From Toxonevra muliebris (taxonomy: Eukaryota; Arthropoda; Insecta; Diptera; Pallopteridae): 64,000 nucleotides of DNA. Made by a program: the position numbers and the translations under genes. Below are positions 24,050 to 36,465 of the stretch, piece by piece. How positions within the stretch are numbered: position 1 is the stretch's first letter; each line of letters starts with the position of its first letter. Under the pieces are notes generated by a model, which saw only the letters and a list, made by a program, of their open reading frames with translations, had not been told where the DNA came from and did not search any database. Location of the stretch: NCBI GenBank assembly GCA_963691655.1, contig OY829326.1, positions 37,351,989 to 37,415,988 on the forward strand, given 5' to 3'.

Positions 24050-26920
24050 CTTTTTGCTTTACATAAAAATATCTGTCTGATATATAGCTCTTCTATAGTA
24101 GATAAAAATCATTCGGAAAAAAAAATTTAAAGTTAAAAATAAAAAAAAAAATCTAAAAAATTTTTTTTTTATAAAAATGGATGAAAAAAAGTGTGAATGC
24201 ATTTTTAATTTTTTTGTTTTTTCAATTTCAAAAATTTTGATGTCAATAAAAAGAAATTGTGACGTAGCAGAGCAAAACGGACCACGGATTCGGATTCAGC
24301 GATCCCCCATTACCCTAAGTGCAACTTTCCCGTCTCTGGTCATTTTCAAAAGTTTTCATTTGTAGAACAGTGTTATCAATCCCCGAATATTCCATTACAG
24401 CATAGAGCATGCAGAACATACCATTCCCATAGAAAGTTTCCATTGATTGCGAACTTTCGCTGCTTCCTATCTATTGCGCCTTACTTTCAGCAGTTATATT
24501 CAACCACTTCCAACGACTTTATAAAAACTATCCAAACTTAATGAAATTTTTAATATACACACTAACACTACATAACTTGAAAAAAACATTACGCAAATTA
24601 AAATAAGTGGTAAAAGCAACAACTAAAATTAGCTCACAAAATTCCATAATTTTTAATTGAAGTGTTGATTAAATTTAATTTTCAGAAGTACATAAAATTT
24701 TCTCTACTTTGCACAGTCACAACTAAATAATTATGAAAAGTAGTTGTGATTTATGTCGATAATTTTCTCACTCTCTCTCTCTCTCTCTGTTTCATTTGCT
24801 CGCTCCCTCACTGCCTTAAATTGTATAATATACATATGTACATATGTTGATTGCAACAACTACACCTTATACATACATACACACATAACAAAAATTATGA
24901 TGTTACTCATACGTCATATTGAACATGTTAAAAATTTTTATAATTACTGATTCCCAGGCACAAGTTTATTTTGCTGCTAAATTAAAATTGAATTAAAAAT
25001 AATGCAAATAGTTATGCTTTAGCAAATAGTACTTTAATTACGAAATGAGCTGTAAAATTAAAACAATTTTTTCTCCCAAAATTTAATTGATTCTTTTTAT
25101 TTGTTGAAAACACACAAAACCCTGAAACAAATAATAATATTACATATACATATTTATGAAATATTTTTATATGTAGGTATGCGTAATAATTATTAAATAA
25201 ATAGTTATATTCATATAATATGAAATGTAATAATAATAATAAAATAAATTTATAAAATGCATGAATATAAACCAGCATTTATAATGAAATATTGCAACAG
25301 CAGCAACATTCACAGCCACAGCTATAATAAAAACAAATATGCACCTATACTAAAAAAAAATAAATAAATAAAAATGAAATTAAAAAAAGTAAAGTAGTGA
25401 ATAAATATTTGTCGACAACACTTCATCGATTTGCGTTATGCTCGCATATGAAAATTTATTTAGTATTTAATACAGCGCGAAAATAAACAAGTATGAGAGA
25501 GATGGAGAATGCAAGTGATAAAGAATCGAGAGATAGAAAGAGAGGTGAAAATAAATGCTAGTGAATATTCAAGAATTTTATTACTATGAATTTATGCATA
25601 TCAATGAGTGTATGTATGTATGCATTTGTGTATGTATGTATACGTGCATAAAATACACAACGTTTTATTTTAGAAATATAATATTTGATATGAGCTTTCG
25701 CATACATATACATATTAACATATTCAACTACACATACTCACATTCAAACCATTAGATACATACCTATACCATTAATACACCAAATGCAGTTATATTTAAG
25801 TTCATAAATGTTAGATTCAAATGCAATTAAAATTTAATTTAAAAATCATTTAAAAACTCTGTTGCTGGTTAATAAAATTTTCATTCAAAAAATATAATTT
25901 TGTTATTCGTAATAAAATTTTCTGTCTTAAATTTCCTGAATTTTCTTATATTTTCAAGAAAGCGGATTCAAGTTAATTGTTAAAGTAAAATTGCAGCAAG
26001 TGATTTAATAACAAAAATATGTACATACAGTAGGCATCTATAAATAAAAGGAGTGATATAAATATTTCAACAGGAATATTTATAAAAGCAAAAAGTGAAA
26101 AGTAAAGTAGCATAATCAGGAAACCAGAAATAAACTTGTTAAGTTTTAAACAAAGGATTGAATGGGTATGAGTATGCAGCATATGCTTTTATCCTCAGAT
26201 AAATAAAATGTATATAAAATCAAAATGAAATGCATAATGCATATTATATATATAATTTCAATGATAATGACAAGTGAAAATAAATAAAGTGTGTGTGAGA
26301 GAGAGAAAGCAAAAGAGCTTTAAATAAAAAACAACAACAACTATAATTTCAACATCTTCAACATCAAGAACTTACCTCAAATTAATATATGCATGTATAA
26401 ATGAAACACAATGCGGATAATTGCTGCTCAAATTGCAGGTAAAATTATTGAAATTAATTAATAATTTGCTCAATCAAGTAGAATCAAGTGGAATGTGGAT
26501 ACACACATTGTTGAGGCTGGCATTCATAATCATAAGAGTATTACATAAATATATGTATATATAATTTTTGTTTGGTTTAGATTACCTTAAATAATATGCT
26601 TTCAAGTCTTTCTAAACTTCATATAGTCATCTAATTTAATTTATTAACAAATTTCTACAACATTTGTATGAATCTCAAATTGGTTATTAGTGCGTAAGTG
26701 GTTTGAGCAAGAGTGTTTCTTAATATATTCAAATATTTTGGCTATTTTTTTTCTTTTTTTCGTTTTTTGATCTGATATGTTAACATTTTCCTTGAAGCTT
26801 GCAATGAAATTTCAATAATGTTTTATTTTTATATTCAAGGGGTTTTTATGTTGAATATATCTTTGTATCTACTTCCAACCGCAATAATTATATTTTTTTA
26901 GATTTGATTTGAAGGTAGGC
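24050..26920. other. Host-like AT-rich non-coding DNA
   Basis: A-rich runs lie at 24100-24200. A CT run sits at about 24766-24789, and GAGA-rich blocks at 25494-25550 and 26298-26315. TATG repeats are found near 25610-25645. The rest is AT-rich with no coding signal. Nothing resembles a known transposon. Confidence 0.45.
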
Positions 26921-26929
26921 AGGAAAGGC

Positions 26930-28165
26930 ATGAACCTTGCCTAGAAAAGGAAAAGAGAACTCATACTCCAGACATCGCTATCCAGCAAGCATCTACTTCT
27001 TGTGAAGGCTGCACAATATTGTACTGTATTGTATTAGAGATGTTTCTGTCGCAGTACCGCGACCTATAAGTTCTTTTGTACGTCCCTTTTTTCTATCTAT
27101 TCTAATCTGCCTTGTGTGCCTCATCCAGTCCAGTCTCCCTCAAGAATTTGAGTATTGCGCCCGAATCTATGAATGCTAATTCTGTACTGGGTACTTGGTA
27201 CATACCCAGATATTTTATTCTTTTGTAGAATAGTGCTCTACATTGAGCTGAAATATGCTCCGATAATTCATCTCCCTCATTACAAATCCTACATATTGAG
27301 CTTTCCTCAACCCCTATTTTGCAAAGGGGTTCTCTGAGCCCGCATTGCCCAGTCAGAATACCAGCTAATATGCGCAAACTGTTTTTGTTGAAAGCAATGC
27401 AAAATGCGAATCTCCTCTTATTATAGTTGCCTAGAAGCGCTTTGGGAAAGCAAAAGGTTAGTAAAAAGTTCTTGCCTCTTATTCCTCTCTTTCTGCCTTC
27501 CACAGAAGGCGACTACGAAAGTAGTCGCTGCCTCCTTTCCAACAAGCTTGTCTGCATGTTCATTACCCTCTATTCCTACCTTTGCCCAGTTGATTGAGCT
27601 TACTCAAACAGTTCCACACCTGCTTTGAGGTGATCTCAAAGGAGCATAATCCTCGAATGGCTGCCTGGCTGGCTGCCCGACATGATAGCGATACCTAGCC
27701 GTTTGTACTTCCTGTCCAGGTTGAATTGCACACATATGTTAATTGCTTGAATTTCAGCTTGAAAGATGCTAGGATACTTCCCCATCTGCTCGGAGTGTTT
27801 GATTCTCTGCCCAAATACTCCTGCCCCAGTTCCGCCCTCGGTTTGTGATCCATCTGTATACCACTTAATCGAGTGTTCTTTGAGTATGCAATTATATTTT
27901 ACACCCTCCCATTCGTTTTTACTACTATGTTTTGCAACAAAGTGTTTCTCAAAACTATACTGTTTGTCCCTTCTGTCGTGGGGAGTTGTCTAAGAGATAG
28001 TTTTCTTTCGTCCGGTTATCTCGGTTTTCAGGTCTTATAGATCTGCCCGTTAACCTTTTATCTCTTGTTCCTCTTACGATTGCTGCCTTGGAGGTACCCT
28101 CTATCACGATGTCTCAATAGTACCTCCAATACAGCAGTCGGACATGTTCGCATCGCTCTATGCAG
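26930..28165 (-). pseudogene. RNase H-type LINE, 3' half (copy A)
   Basis: The right end begins with the post-RT block RAMRTCPTAVLEVLLRH (about 28160-28110). RNase H remains are visible: DGSQTEGGTGAGVFGQ near 27845-27800 and IFQAEIQAINIC near 27765-27730. The 27503-27102 part is open and encodes the C-terminus: SLRILAGILTGQCGLREPLC, then CRICNEGDELSEHISAQC, a Cys-X2-Cys-X8-His-X4-Cys motif, and AILKFLRETGLDE. The 3' non-coding part runs to about 26930. Broken by several frameshifts. Confidence 0.82.
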
Positions 28166-28169
28166 AGAC

Positions 28170-29030
28170 ATGCAAGTCTTTGAACTTTTCTTAGTTTAAG
28201 GCTGCACAATAACAAAGAAAATACTCTGTAATGTCGCTTTCCTCCTCAAGGCACGAAACATATGCGGGATCTGCAATTACGTCGACCAGAATGTGCTGAT
28301 CCTTTCTCCCCAGATCGAGAAGAAAGTCAGCTATTTTCCTGTTTGGTTCCCTCATAAAATATTCTTGCAGGCATTGACATTAAGTCGTCTTGGATTCATT
28401 ATTTTATGCGTAGTTATTGCCAGACTGACGACAGTTATTGGCCCAGGCCCGTGAGATAAACCGTAGAGCCACGGTTAGCCAATTCATCAATCCTTTGGCT
28501 ATCAGGCACGCAGAAGTGTCCTAGAACCAAAAAAAGGCATAACTTATTTAGTCTCGCCATACTATTAAGTTTTGCTTTACAATAGCTTACATTCTGCTTA
28601 ATAGTTGTCGAAGTTTTCTAAACCCTTTGGTGCAGCTTGACTGTTACTGCAGACTCTTAACCATTTTCCTCGCCAACCATTTTCGATTATGCAGCAGGCA
28701 ACATTCAAAATACCTAAGATCTCCATTTGGAAAACCGTTGCCATTTCTTCAGTAGGAAAGAACCACCTGCTCTCTGCGTCCAGGAACCAACCATAATTGG
28801 TTCCAATTGATGTTTTAGAGTCGTTTGTATAGAAAACATGTGAAAACCCTCTGACGATAACTTTTGGATTCGGGATATTTTGCACTATATTTCCTACCAG
28901 ATTTGACATGGGGCATAAGACTGTCGACCGACATCAACAGCAATAGGCATTGCTTTTATAGCTGGCGTTGAATCCGTCTGTGCCGCGTATCATTTTCATC
29001 ATGCCAGACTCCGTTTTGTTTGAGTTGACA
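28170..29030 (-). pseudogene. RNase H-type LINE, 3' half (copy B)
   Basis: This second relic directly abuts copy A on the same strand. From right to left it shows FYTNDSKTSIGTNYGWFLD near 28830 (first RNase H box, degraded from TDGSK), FQMEILGILNVACC near 28725 with the Glu box, and VCSNSQAAPKGLENF near 28640. Then come NRKIADFLLDLGRKDQHILV and the tail SCLEEESDITEYFLCYC near 28260. The domain order is complete but many residues differ from copy A, so it is a separate, older insertion or family. Confidence 0.78.
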
Positions 29031-29079
29031 CAAGCCCTTTATTACTTCCCATGATAAAAATAATCTCATTGTAAAGCGA

Positions 29080-29560
29080 CAAAAACTGTAATGCTACCCA
29101 ATGTTGGATAAAATTCAGTCTGACTAATGAGTAATGACTAAAAAGTCAATCATCAGTCAGACACTAATGACTAAATTTTATTAGCCCTTTAGCCTTGCCT
29201 CGTTCACTTATGACTTATATTAACATATGACTAAAAGTGATAACTATGATTTGATTTACTATTTTCAATATAAAGTATCACATAATTTGTGGTTTTTGAC
29301 AACTGGGTAAAGGAACTTCTTATTACGAAATAAAGGATTAAATTTTCAAATAAATATTTTTCCAAAGAAACAGTTTCAAAATTGTTCATAACACTGCTGA
29401 TATGACTAAAACTAATGATTGAATTATTAATGATTAAATTATTAATGATTGAATGACTAATGATTAATTTATTTAGTGGTGATTATGACTAAATATTTAC
29501 TCATAACTAAATTTAGTGTAATCATAACTAAAATTTTAATTGCCTGATTAGTTGATTGAA
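29080..29560. repeat. TGACTAA / TAATGATT word-rich region
   Basis: The word TGACTAA occurs about nine times, and ATTAATGATT-like words repeat every 11-12 bases around 29410-29465. It looks like a degenerate minisatellite. The words overlap AP-1-like and homeodomain-type binding sites, but that link is only suggestive. Confidence 0.55.
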
Positions 29561-31805
29561 GCAATTTTTTGATAGAAACTGTCGCGTTTAACCTCTAGAG
29601 TCAAGTTAGCTTACATCTACTATAAAACTTTTTCAGATTTTTATTCAATATTTACAGTTTAAATATTACAGATTTTTAATTCAATTTTTCTCAAGAGAGT
29701 GAAAATTTAAAAAAAAATTGGTATGCAGCATTTTTTATATTCAGCACTAATATCAAAAAATAGTTTAAATTTTCTAATTTAACCCCGAAAACTACCAGAC
29801 TTCTCACTTCAAATTAACGCAAGAAAGCTTAAAAACTTCTACCTACAAATTAATTCAGCAGTTTCACAAAAACAAAACTTATTTGAAAACCTTCAAAATT
29901 ATTATGTTGTGATTTGATCGCAGTCAGCTCACCTAAAATTGACATGCAATCAAACTGCACAAATAAAATACTACAAGCTGATTAAATTTCTTCTATAAAT
30001 ATTTTCATATACAGGTAAATTGATTTTCTTTTTGTTTACCGCAAACAACAAAACCACAACAATTAATTGCAATTTCTATTTTGCTGAATCCTTTCACATG
30101 AAATGAAATCTTTACAAATTGCAAAATTTTGCTGTTATTTTTGTTGATTTTTAAAACGTTTTGCTCAAGTGCTTCACACTACTAAACTTTAAACTGGAAG
30201 GAGGAGCAACGCAAAAAAAAAAAAAATGTCAACAGCAAGCAACTTGTCAAAATTATTTACTACTGAAAGCAGAGGCCATACCTCTGGTTTCTTTAGGGTG
30301 ATGGTGGCAAAAGCAAATGACAACTGTTAGTTTGCAAAAAAAAAAAACAAAAACGATTAGTGGGCGGGTAAAAGTGAAGTACAAAAATGTTGCCATCAAA
30401 TGAGCAACTCTAACACAAACCAAACACTCGAATAAAATTAAAAAATCTTCACTGCTACACAATAAAAACGAGAATAAAAATTCATTCAGTTTATTTCAGC
30501 ACATTTCAGCACATTTTCCCTTAATTCCATTTTTACTACAAAAAGCCAAGGCAACCCGAATGTTATAATGTGAAATCGCGCTCAAAGTAAATTGAATAAG
30601 ATTGAAGTTTCTTCTCGTTCATGGCGCGCTTCATTGCTCCTATTGCTGCTGGTTGTGCTGATGCTGGTCGCCAATTGCACGACGACAAGTTAAGGTTAAA
30701 AATACAAAGCTTATTTGAACTTGCAGGCAATGCAGGGAGGCAGCAGCCGCCACCCCTCTACAGCTGAGTATCATCGCCTTATTGCCGGCTGCGTAATGAA
30801 GTGAAACTGTGATTTTATTTAAAATAATAAAACTCAAAGAAGAATAAAAAAAAACGAATCAAAATTTGTGCTGCGCGCTGCCACAATGAATCAAGCGAAT
30901 ATTTTAATTAGTTGTTTTTGTGAATAAGTTTTACTTATTCTTCTTTTTTTACTATCGTTTTTTGTCATGAACACTTTCGAAACTTTATTATTTTTTTTTA
31001 TAGTACAGCATTATAGTGTGGATTAAAAGTTGCTCTTAAAAGGATTATAATGAAAAAGTTTTCCAAAAGCCGCAAATGTGCAAATTTCGATGAGTATTTG
31101 AGATTTTCGGAAAGCAAATTATAAACGCATTTTGGCCAATTTCTTTAACTTCTTCTACCATAGAATGTATTTGTTGCTATACGAGCGTATAATTCTTTTG
31201 TAAGCCTTTTTGAGAATGGCTATTAAAATACGTTTCTTAATTGTAGAAAAAATTAAATTTTCACAAAAGGTTTGCATATGTTTGGGAACAAATACGTTGT
31301 TAATTTATATTAAATTCTTAGTGAAATTAGATTAAACTATGCGAACTATGAGGAAAATGTTTCACATAAAGGTAATTTGAGTTCAGACTGATACCACAAA
31401 AATTCTATTTAAATATATATTTAGCTGAACGTAAATTACGTCTCAATAGATATATACCAAGTGTTTGAAGTTCATTGAAAATATGCCAATGTTTTCTTTT
31501 TTTTCCAAATCCCCAATCTCTGTGATTTTTATAAAAATTATTTCCAAGTATTGCAATCGTCGCTTGAGAATAAAAAATAATTGTTATTTTTTCTTTCTCC
31601 AATTTCTTGGATGATAATTTTTCATTTCTCAACAATTGCGATTTGATTGTGGTTCTTGTTTTTGTAATGATGAAAACTTGAAATGTAACCGCAAGATTTG
31701 TCTTTCTCTCTCTCTTTTTTCGCTTTCTGCTCACATAGTTTTTATACACCAACAACACGACTGAAAGAGAATTCACTGTCTCTATTTAAGAGAGCGAAAA
31801 ACTTT
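29561..31805. other. Non-coding stretch
   Basis: No gene was supported. A Leu-rich frame at 30631-30690 (about 15 hydrophobic residues) lacks a start codon in frame. A-rich runs lie at 30213-30226 and 30338-30348. The left part is plain AT-rich DNA. Confidence 0.4.
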
Positions 31806-31814
31806 ATATAAAAA

Positions 31815-32165
31815 AATATTAACTTCGTTTCTTGCTGGTTTCGTATGAGTGCAACAAAAACGCGATTTTTCACGTGACCGTTGTTATTGTTGAAGGTTTT
31901 GCACTCATCCTCTTTCTATTTTCTGAAGCTTTTTTTCTGTTAATACTTTATATCGGCACAATAACGACGTAGTACACGCATATAACACATGGGAGGAAAG
32001 CAGCCATATGGAATCAAACTCTCTCACTAAAGCACATGAGATAAAACTGCAAGAATTCGACTCTCTGCTTGATTGTATGTAGCCGATCCCCATATGACCT
32101 CGTTCGCTAAACTCTAACGTCAGCATAACTTCGTTTCTTATTAGTTTCGTATGAGTGCAACAACA
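31815..32165 (-). repeat. Inverted copy of the 311-bp repeat
   Basis: Reverse-complemented, this stretch matches 5690-6015. It is bounded at both ends by the same junction string (TTGCACTCATACGAAAC, then AAGAAACGAAGTTA), and AGTGC lies at 31848 and 32154, giving a unit of 306. The GGTCACGTGA palindrome block is conserved. Bounding by direct repeats of the junction shows it was cut from a tandem array, or moves as one unit plus a bit. Confidence 0.82.
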
Positions 32166-32167
32166 AT

Positions 32168-32391
32168 TCTAAAATTCCAAAATTTTCGATTTCGGATTCT
32201 ACTAAACAACTTTTCTATAGACACCAACAACGATAAGACATAAATTAAAAATGTCTTGGTCTTATTAAAGCCATTTTCATGATTTCATGTACCGTTATAT
32301 CGAAAACCTGAAGACCACTCGTCTTCAGATTCGAGATCATCTACAAAGCTACATGTCAAATTGTCAGTCCGATTTTGGCTGTTGCACAGTG
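32168..32391. mobile_element. Foldback-element relic (CACTGTG ends)
   Basis: This matches parts of the complete element at 57869-58423. CTACTAAACAACTTTTCTAT, AAAGCCATTTTCATGATTTC and GTCTTCAGATTCGAG match its left half, inverted. GTCAGTCCGATTTTGG and TTGCACAGTG match its right end. Only one terminus survives (32391). The left side directly abuts the 306-bp repeat. Confidence 0.7.
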
Positions 32392-32604
32392 TTGTAAATG
32401 AATGAAGTAAGAAAATAGAGAAAACGGACGCTTGAGTTAAAATAAATTTCACAAATTAACTTTTCGTACGAAAAAACCCCCGAGTGCCAATTTTCACAGT
32501 TCGTAAGGACAAGAGAAATCATAATTTCGACGGCGCGGTATCGGTTGCTAAATCGCCCGGTCTAATGCCCTCGTTATTTTTTTGAACTACTAACAACACG
32601 ACTA

Positions 32605-32747
32605 AAGGCGGATTCATCGACCGAGTTCTGCATTCTCTTTTGGCTTTTTGTTTATATAAAGTATTTTGTTCTCTTAAATTGAAAGCATAAAAACTTCGTA
32701 TAGAAAAACGATAAGAGAGTGCCGCAGTCAGTCGGTGAATTCGTCTG
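32605..32747. repeat. Inverted repeat of ~40 bp
   Basis: The arms at 32605-32643 and 32708-32747 pair with mismatches (GCGGATTCATCGACCGAGTT against the inverse of the right arm). The AT-rich centre contains TTATATAAAG. A related string (GACTGAAAGAGAATTCACTG) appears near 31759. It may be the end of a small DNA element; no target duplication was found. Confidence 0.5.
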
Positions 32748-33305
32748 AAGAATGCAATTATAGTTTAAATTTAAAAAGCGGACTCTGTCAAATTCGCTCA
32801 TCTCCATACATATTGTACGAATCAGACTGAAACAGCGTTCGTTTGCAATCCTATTTTTATTTTGGCATTGTGCAAAGAGAGTGAGAGAATGAAATTTTCG
32901 GTAACTAAAAACTGATAATATGCTTCATTCTATTTCAGCCAGGAATTACGCTCTTGTTTAGATTGGGCTGCTACGACATATCTCTTGATATCTTTGCGAT
33001 ATTTTTCGTCTTTTTTTGCTCTATCCTTCTTGTGGCGTGCCAGTTCTAAGCAAGAATTTTTAAATATCAAATCTGCTGTGTATGTTGAAGCCATTCGTTT
33101 GGACCACTAACATATCAAATCTTCTGCTTACCTTACACACCTATTTTTATTTTCAATTCTTAATCAATGTAGTTTAAATCAAGGACTGCAATATTTTATT
33201 TTTGTAATTTTTTTTTTGTTGAATGACTTGATTTTAATATTCAATCTCATAAATTTTCTTAATAGTTGCAGTACTTTTTCTCATAAAATTGTTTGAAATT
33301 GATTA

Positions 33306-34683
33306 CACAGCCCAGCAGCATTTTTGCAACAGAATAGCCACCCTATAATTTTGAAAAGGCATGTTGTAAAGACCATTTTTGTAAAATAAACTTATAGTCC
33401 AGCACGTCTCAGTTTTTTGTTTTTACAGTGGCTTAAAGTTTTCATTTTTTGGTCGAAGGGAGCTGAATACTAAGTGCAAAAAGTGTTATAAATTGATGTC
33501 TGAGAAAAATCTTAGCGGTGAGGTTGTATAGTAGAATTTTACGATGGTCATTTCAATACAACATTTTAACCCTTTATTTCCTCTTTTATGGGTCATTTTG
33601 GACCTTTTTTTTACTTTTCCCCCTTTCCTTACCCAAGTCATCATAAAACGACGAAAAAGCTTAGTTGTGTGTAATTTCAGTTGATGAACATGAATTTGAT
33701 ATTATTTTCCACGGGAAATGTTAAGTGTCGTCCCTAACCTCAAAAAATTAAAAATCCCAAAAAACAGTTTTTCGTGTCTCACGTGTTCCAAGTCATCAGA
33801 AAACTACCCAAAAAACTTATTCTTCATTTTTCATTCTTTAACTTGGCTGTAACAACGACGTGAACTTTGTAAGTCTCTGTTTCCTTTGAGGTGCTTTATT
33901 AGAGTGAAAACAAAATTAATTATGAAGAATAACTTTTTTGGGAAGTTTTCTGCTGATTTGGGACACGAGACACGAAAAAAGTTTTTTTGGGATTTTTCAT
34001 TTTTTGAGGTTAGGGACATGAAAGTTAATATTAAATTCATATTCAGCGAAAAAAAAAATGCGAATAAAGGCTTTATCTGTTTTTTTATGATGACTTGGGT
34101 AAATGTACGCTTGATAAAACTATTCTTTCAAGGTGGTAGACTTGCAGCCGCCATATTAGTCCGCCATCATGCAAAATCAAAAAGGCCTTGTTGTATTCGA
34201 AACTAGAGACAATAAGCTTTCATTTGAGCCCAAACGTGCCTTAAAATACCTTAAACAATTTTAAACAGGGGAGGGTCCACCATTAACAGAGAATGTCACA
34301 AAAAAACTATTTGGCAAATATTTTTGTGGAATGCTTTAATCCTTAAATATCGCCTTTGAAAGGACTTTTTAGGTTTTCATCAAAAATAGGGTCAAATTGA
34401 CCCATACAAAGAGAAGCTAAAGGGTTAAAATGTTCTACAGAAATAATCCGCGTAAGATTCTACCATAAAACTTTGCCGATAAGATTTTTCTCAGACATCA
34501 ATTTATAACCCTTTTTGCACTTAGTATTCAGCTCCCTTCGACCAAAAAATGAAAACTTTGATCCACTGTAAAAAAAAACTGAGACGTGCTGGACTATAAG
34601 TTTATTTTACAAAAATAGTCTATACAACATGCGCTTTCAGAATTACGGTGTTGGAGTCAAAAATTCCAATTTGTTAGACTGTG
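33306..34683. mobile_element. Long palindromic (foldback) element
   Basis: Both ends start CACAG (left CACAGCCCAGCAG; right, inverted, CACAGTCTAACAA), with TTA on each side (33303-33305, 34684-34686), consistent with a 3-bp duplication. The arms pair over most of the element. 33385-33530 pairs with 34460-34605, including TATAGTCCAGCACGTCTCAG. 33570-33600 pairs with 34385-34435. 33640-33830 pairs with 33905-34110, including GTCCCTAACCTCAAAAAAT. The right arm has about 250 extra bases (34110-34370). The centre loop is only about 70 bases. No transposase frame was recognised. Confidence 0.85.
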
Positions 34684-34689
34684 TTATTA

Positions 34690-35455
34690 ATTATTCATTT
34701 TTTTTCTAATGACTGGGATGTGAGTTGTTTAAATTTAATTGACGATTGCAGTCTTTTTCACAACAATCATTGAAACTGATATTTATTAAATTTATTTTAC
34801 AATGATTGGAACTTGAATTTGATTATCCCATGTGATTTAAACCAAAAATACCAATATCGAGCATTTTTATAACCAACACCTTTTCATAACTTTTCACTTT
34901 GATATACGATTACTAAATAATTAAAAGATTTGCAGCATTTAAAATGCCGTTATATTTTTATGTACATTAAGCAGTATGTGTCCATGACATAGTTTTTCTT
35001 AATCTGTTATTTTTCGACATATAAAAATACATACAGTAAAACAAGCATGTTAAGACACATACACACACATACATATGAAATTTACAGATACATACTGCAG
35101 TAATTAACTCTAATATTCTGAATGACAGTAGCGTACTAAACTTTACACAAATTAGCACTTAATGTTGTCAATTTTTTATGTGCCAGTTGAAATAAATAAA
35201 TGAAAAAAAAATAATAATAATAAAGGAAATAAAAAAAGTACAAGTAAAAAGGAGCAGAGAAAAAAACTTAACTTCATTAAATTTGCATAGAAAGTGGAAA
35301 ACTTTGTCCGCATTTTTAAGGCTGTCACTTTTTAGTGCATACTAAGGCATGTATACGAAAAAAACTGGTCGACATTAACTTGTTTTAAAAATTATATTTT
35401 TTAAACAAAAACAGAAATTCACACATCAATTGAAAGTATAAAAAAAATAAAAACT
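34690..35455. other. AT-rich non-coding stretch
   Basis: No coding signal; it holds short AATAAT and CACACA runs. A boundary of the next transposon could lie near 35455-35480, but I could not identify inverted ends. Confidence 0.4.
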
Positions 35456-35639
35456 TTATTTATTTAGTTGGTGCATATGCGAAAGATCGCAACTTTGACT
35501 TAACTCCAGCTGAAGTGCAACGTACATCACTTCGGGACATTTGAAATGACACAGCAGTCACCTTTTTCTGCAGCTGTTTCTCATTTTTGATCACTTGCTA
35601 TGTTTTAAGCAAATTTTCTTTTCATTATAGTCCAATATT

Positions 35640-36452
35640 TTTCTATCAGCCGAAGTTTGTGTGATTGGCATCTTTTGAAACAATTTATACCCCTTTCTCT
35701 TTATACCACGTCATTGCCGTTTTGCCGTAATGGCAAGTTGTTAAATCTGGCCAGGAGAGGACAAGAGACTTGGCAGTAGAAGTTTTTGTAAGCACTCATG
35801 TGCGTAAATTTTTTGGTTGACGGTAGCAGTAGTGACAAAAACTGCGCTCTTTATGCCGCATCGGCAAATTGCTTGCCAAACCAAATATTTCTTCACAAAC
35901 TTGTCCACTTTTTTTAGCTTAAATTTAGGCGCAACATCACCTCACTTTTTTGAAGTGTAAAATAGTTGAACAGGATGGTGATTAAAGTCTGCTTTCACAT
36001 TCGTTTCGTCGTCCATGATCATGCAATCAAAATTATGTACAATTTTGTCGTACAGCTTTCGTGCGCGAGCTTTTGGTGTTTCATTTTTTTTTTGTCATTC
36101 TGCTTCAGGGCTAGCGGAACTTTATACGTCTTAAGTCCTTTTACTCTGCGTACTGTTTGAACATATCCGGGTGACATATGGACTTTTTTGGCAACATCTC
36201 TGATGGAAGGCCTGGATTTCTTTGAAACAAGTTTTTCACTTTCTTTGCTTTTTCGTCCGAGATGAACCCCTTCTTTCGCCTACTTCCAGTTTTCCTCGCG
36301 GTAGTTAGTCGTTCACTAAAGTTTTTAAGCACTACAGTTACCGTAGATTTTGCAATTTTTAAACTTTTGGCAATGTCTTTATGTGACATATGTGGAAAAT
36401 CTTGATTTTTGCGCACAATTATATCGCGCGTGCTCGATTTCGATGAACTCAT
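35640..36452 (-). pseudogene. DD37E-type transposase, broken
   Basis: It starts MSSSKSSTRDIIVRKNQ at 36452. The first HTH (HKDIAKSLKIAKSTVTVVLK) is intact. About 100 residues in, the frame breaks. Later pieces are readable in other frames: HDHG near 36015, and LASNLPMRHKE near 35870 in place of the usual WQAICSCG block. SWPDLTTCHYGKTAMTWYKE near 35745 holds the second catalytic Asp, and IEKYWTIMKRKF near 35650 holds the Glu. The region between Asp and Glu is slightly shorter than in intact members because of deletions. This copy differs clearly from the other DD37E relics in the window. Confidence 0.8.
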
Positions 36453-36453
36453 T

Positions 36454-36465
36454 TAGCGCAATGTA
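36454..36465. repeat. 12-bp target duplication, left
   Basis: TAGCGCAATGTA, identical to 37484-37495; the pair brackets the LINE insertion. Confidence 0.92.

Noticed and set aside
30574..30690. Leu-rich hydrophobic frame ending near a GT, like a signal-peptide exon
   Set aside because: There is no in-frame ATG before the hydrophobic run, a TGA lies at 30571, and no good acceptor sits upstream. It looks like a chance reading of a CTG/TTG run.
33886..34206. 106-residue plus-strand frame
   Set aside because: It lies within the right arm of the palindromic element and is not preserved in the paired left arm.
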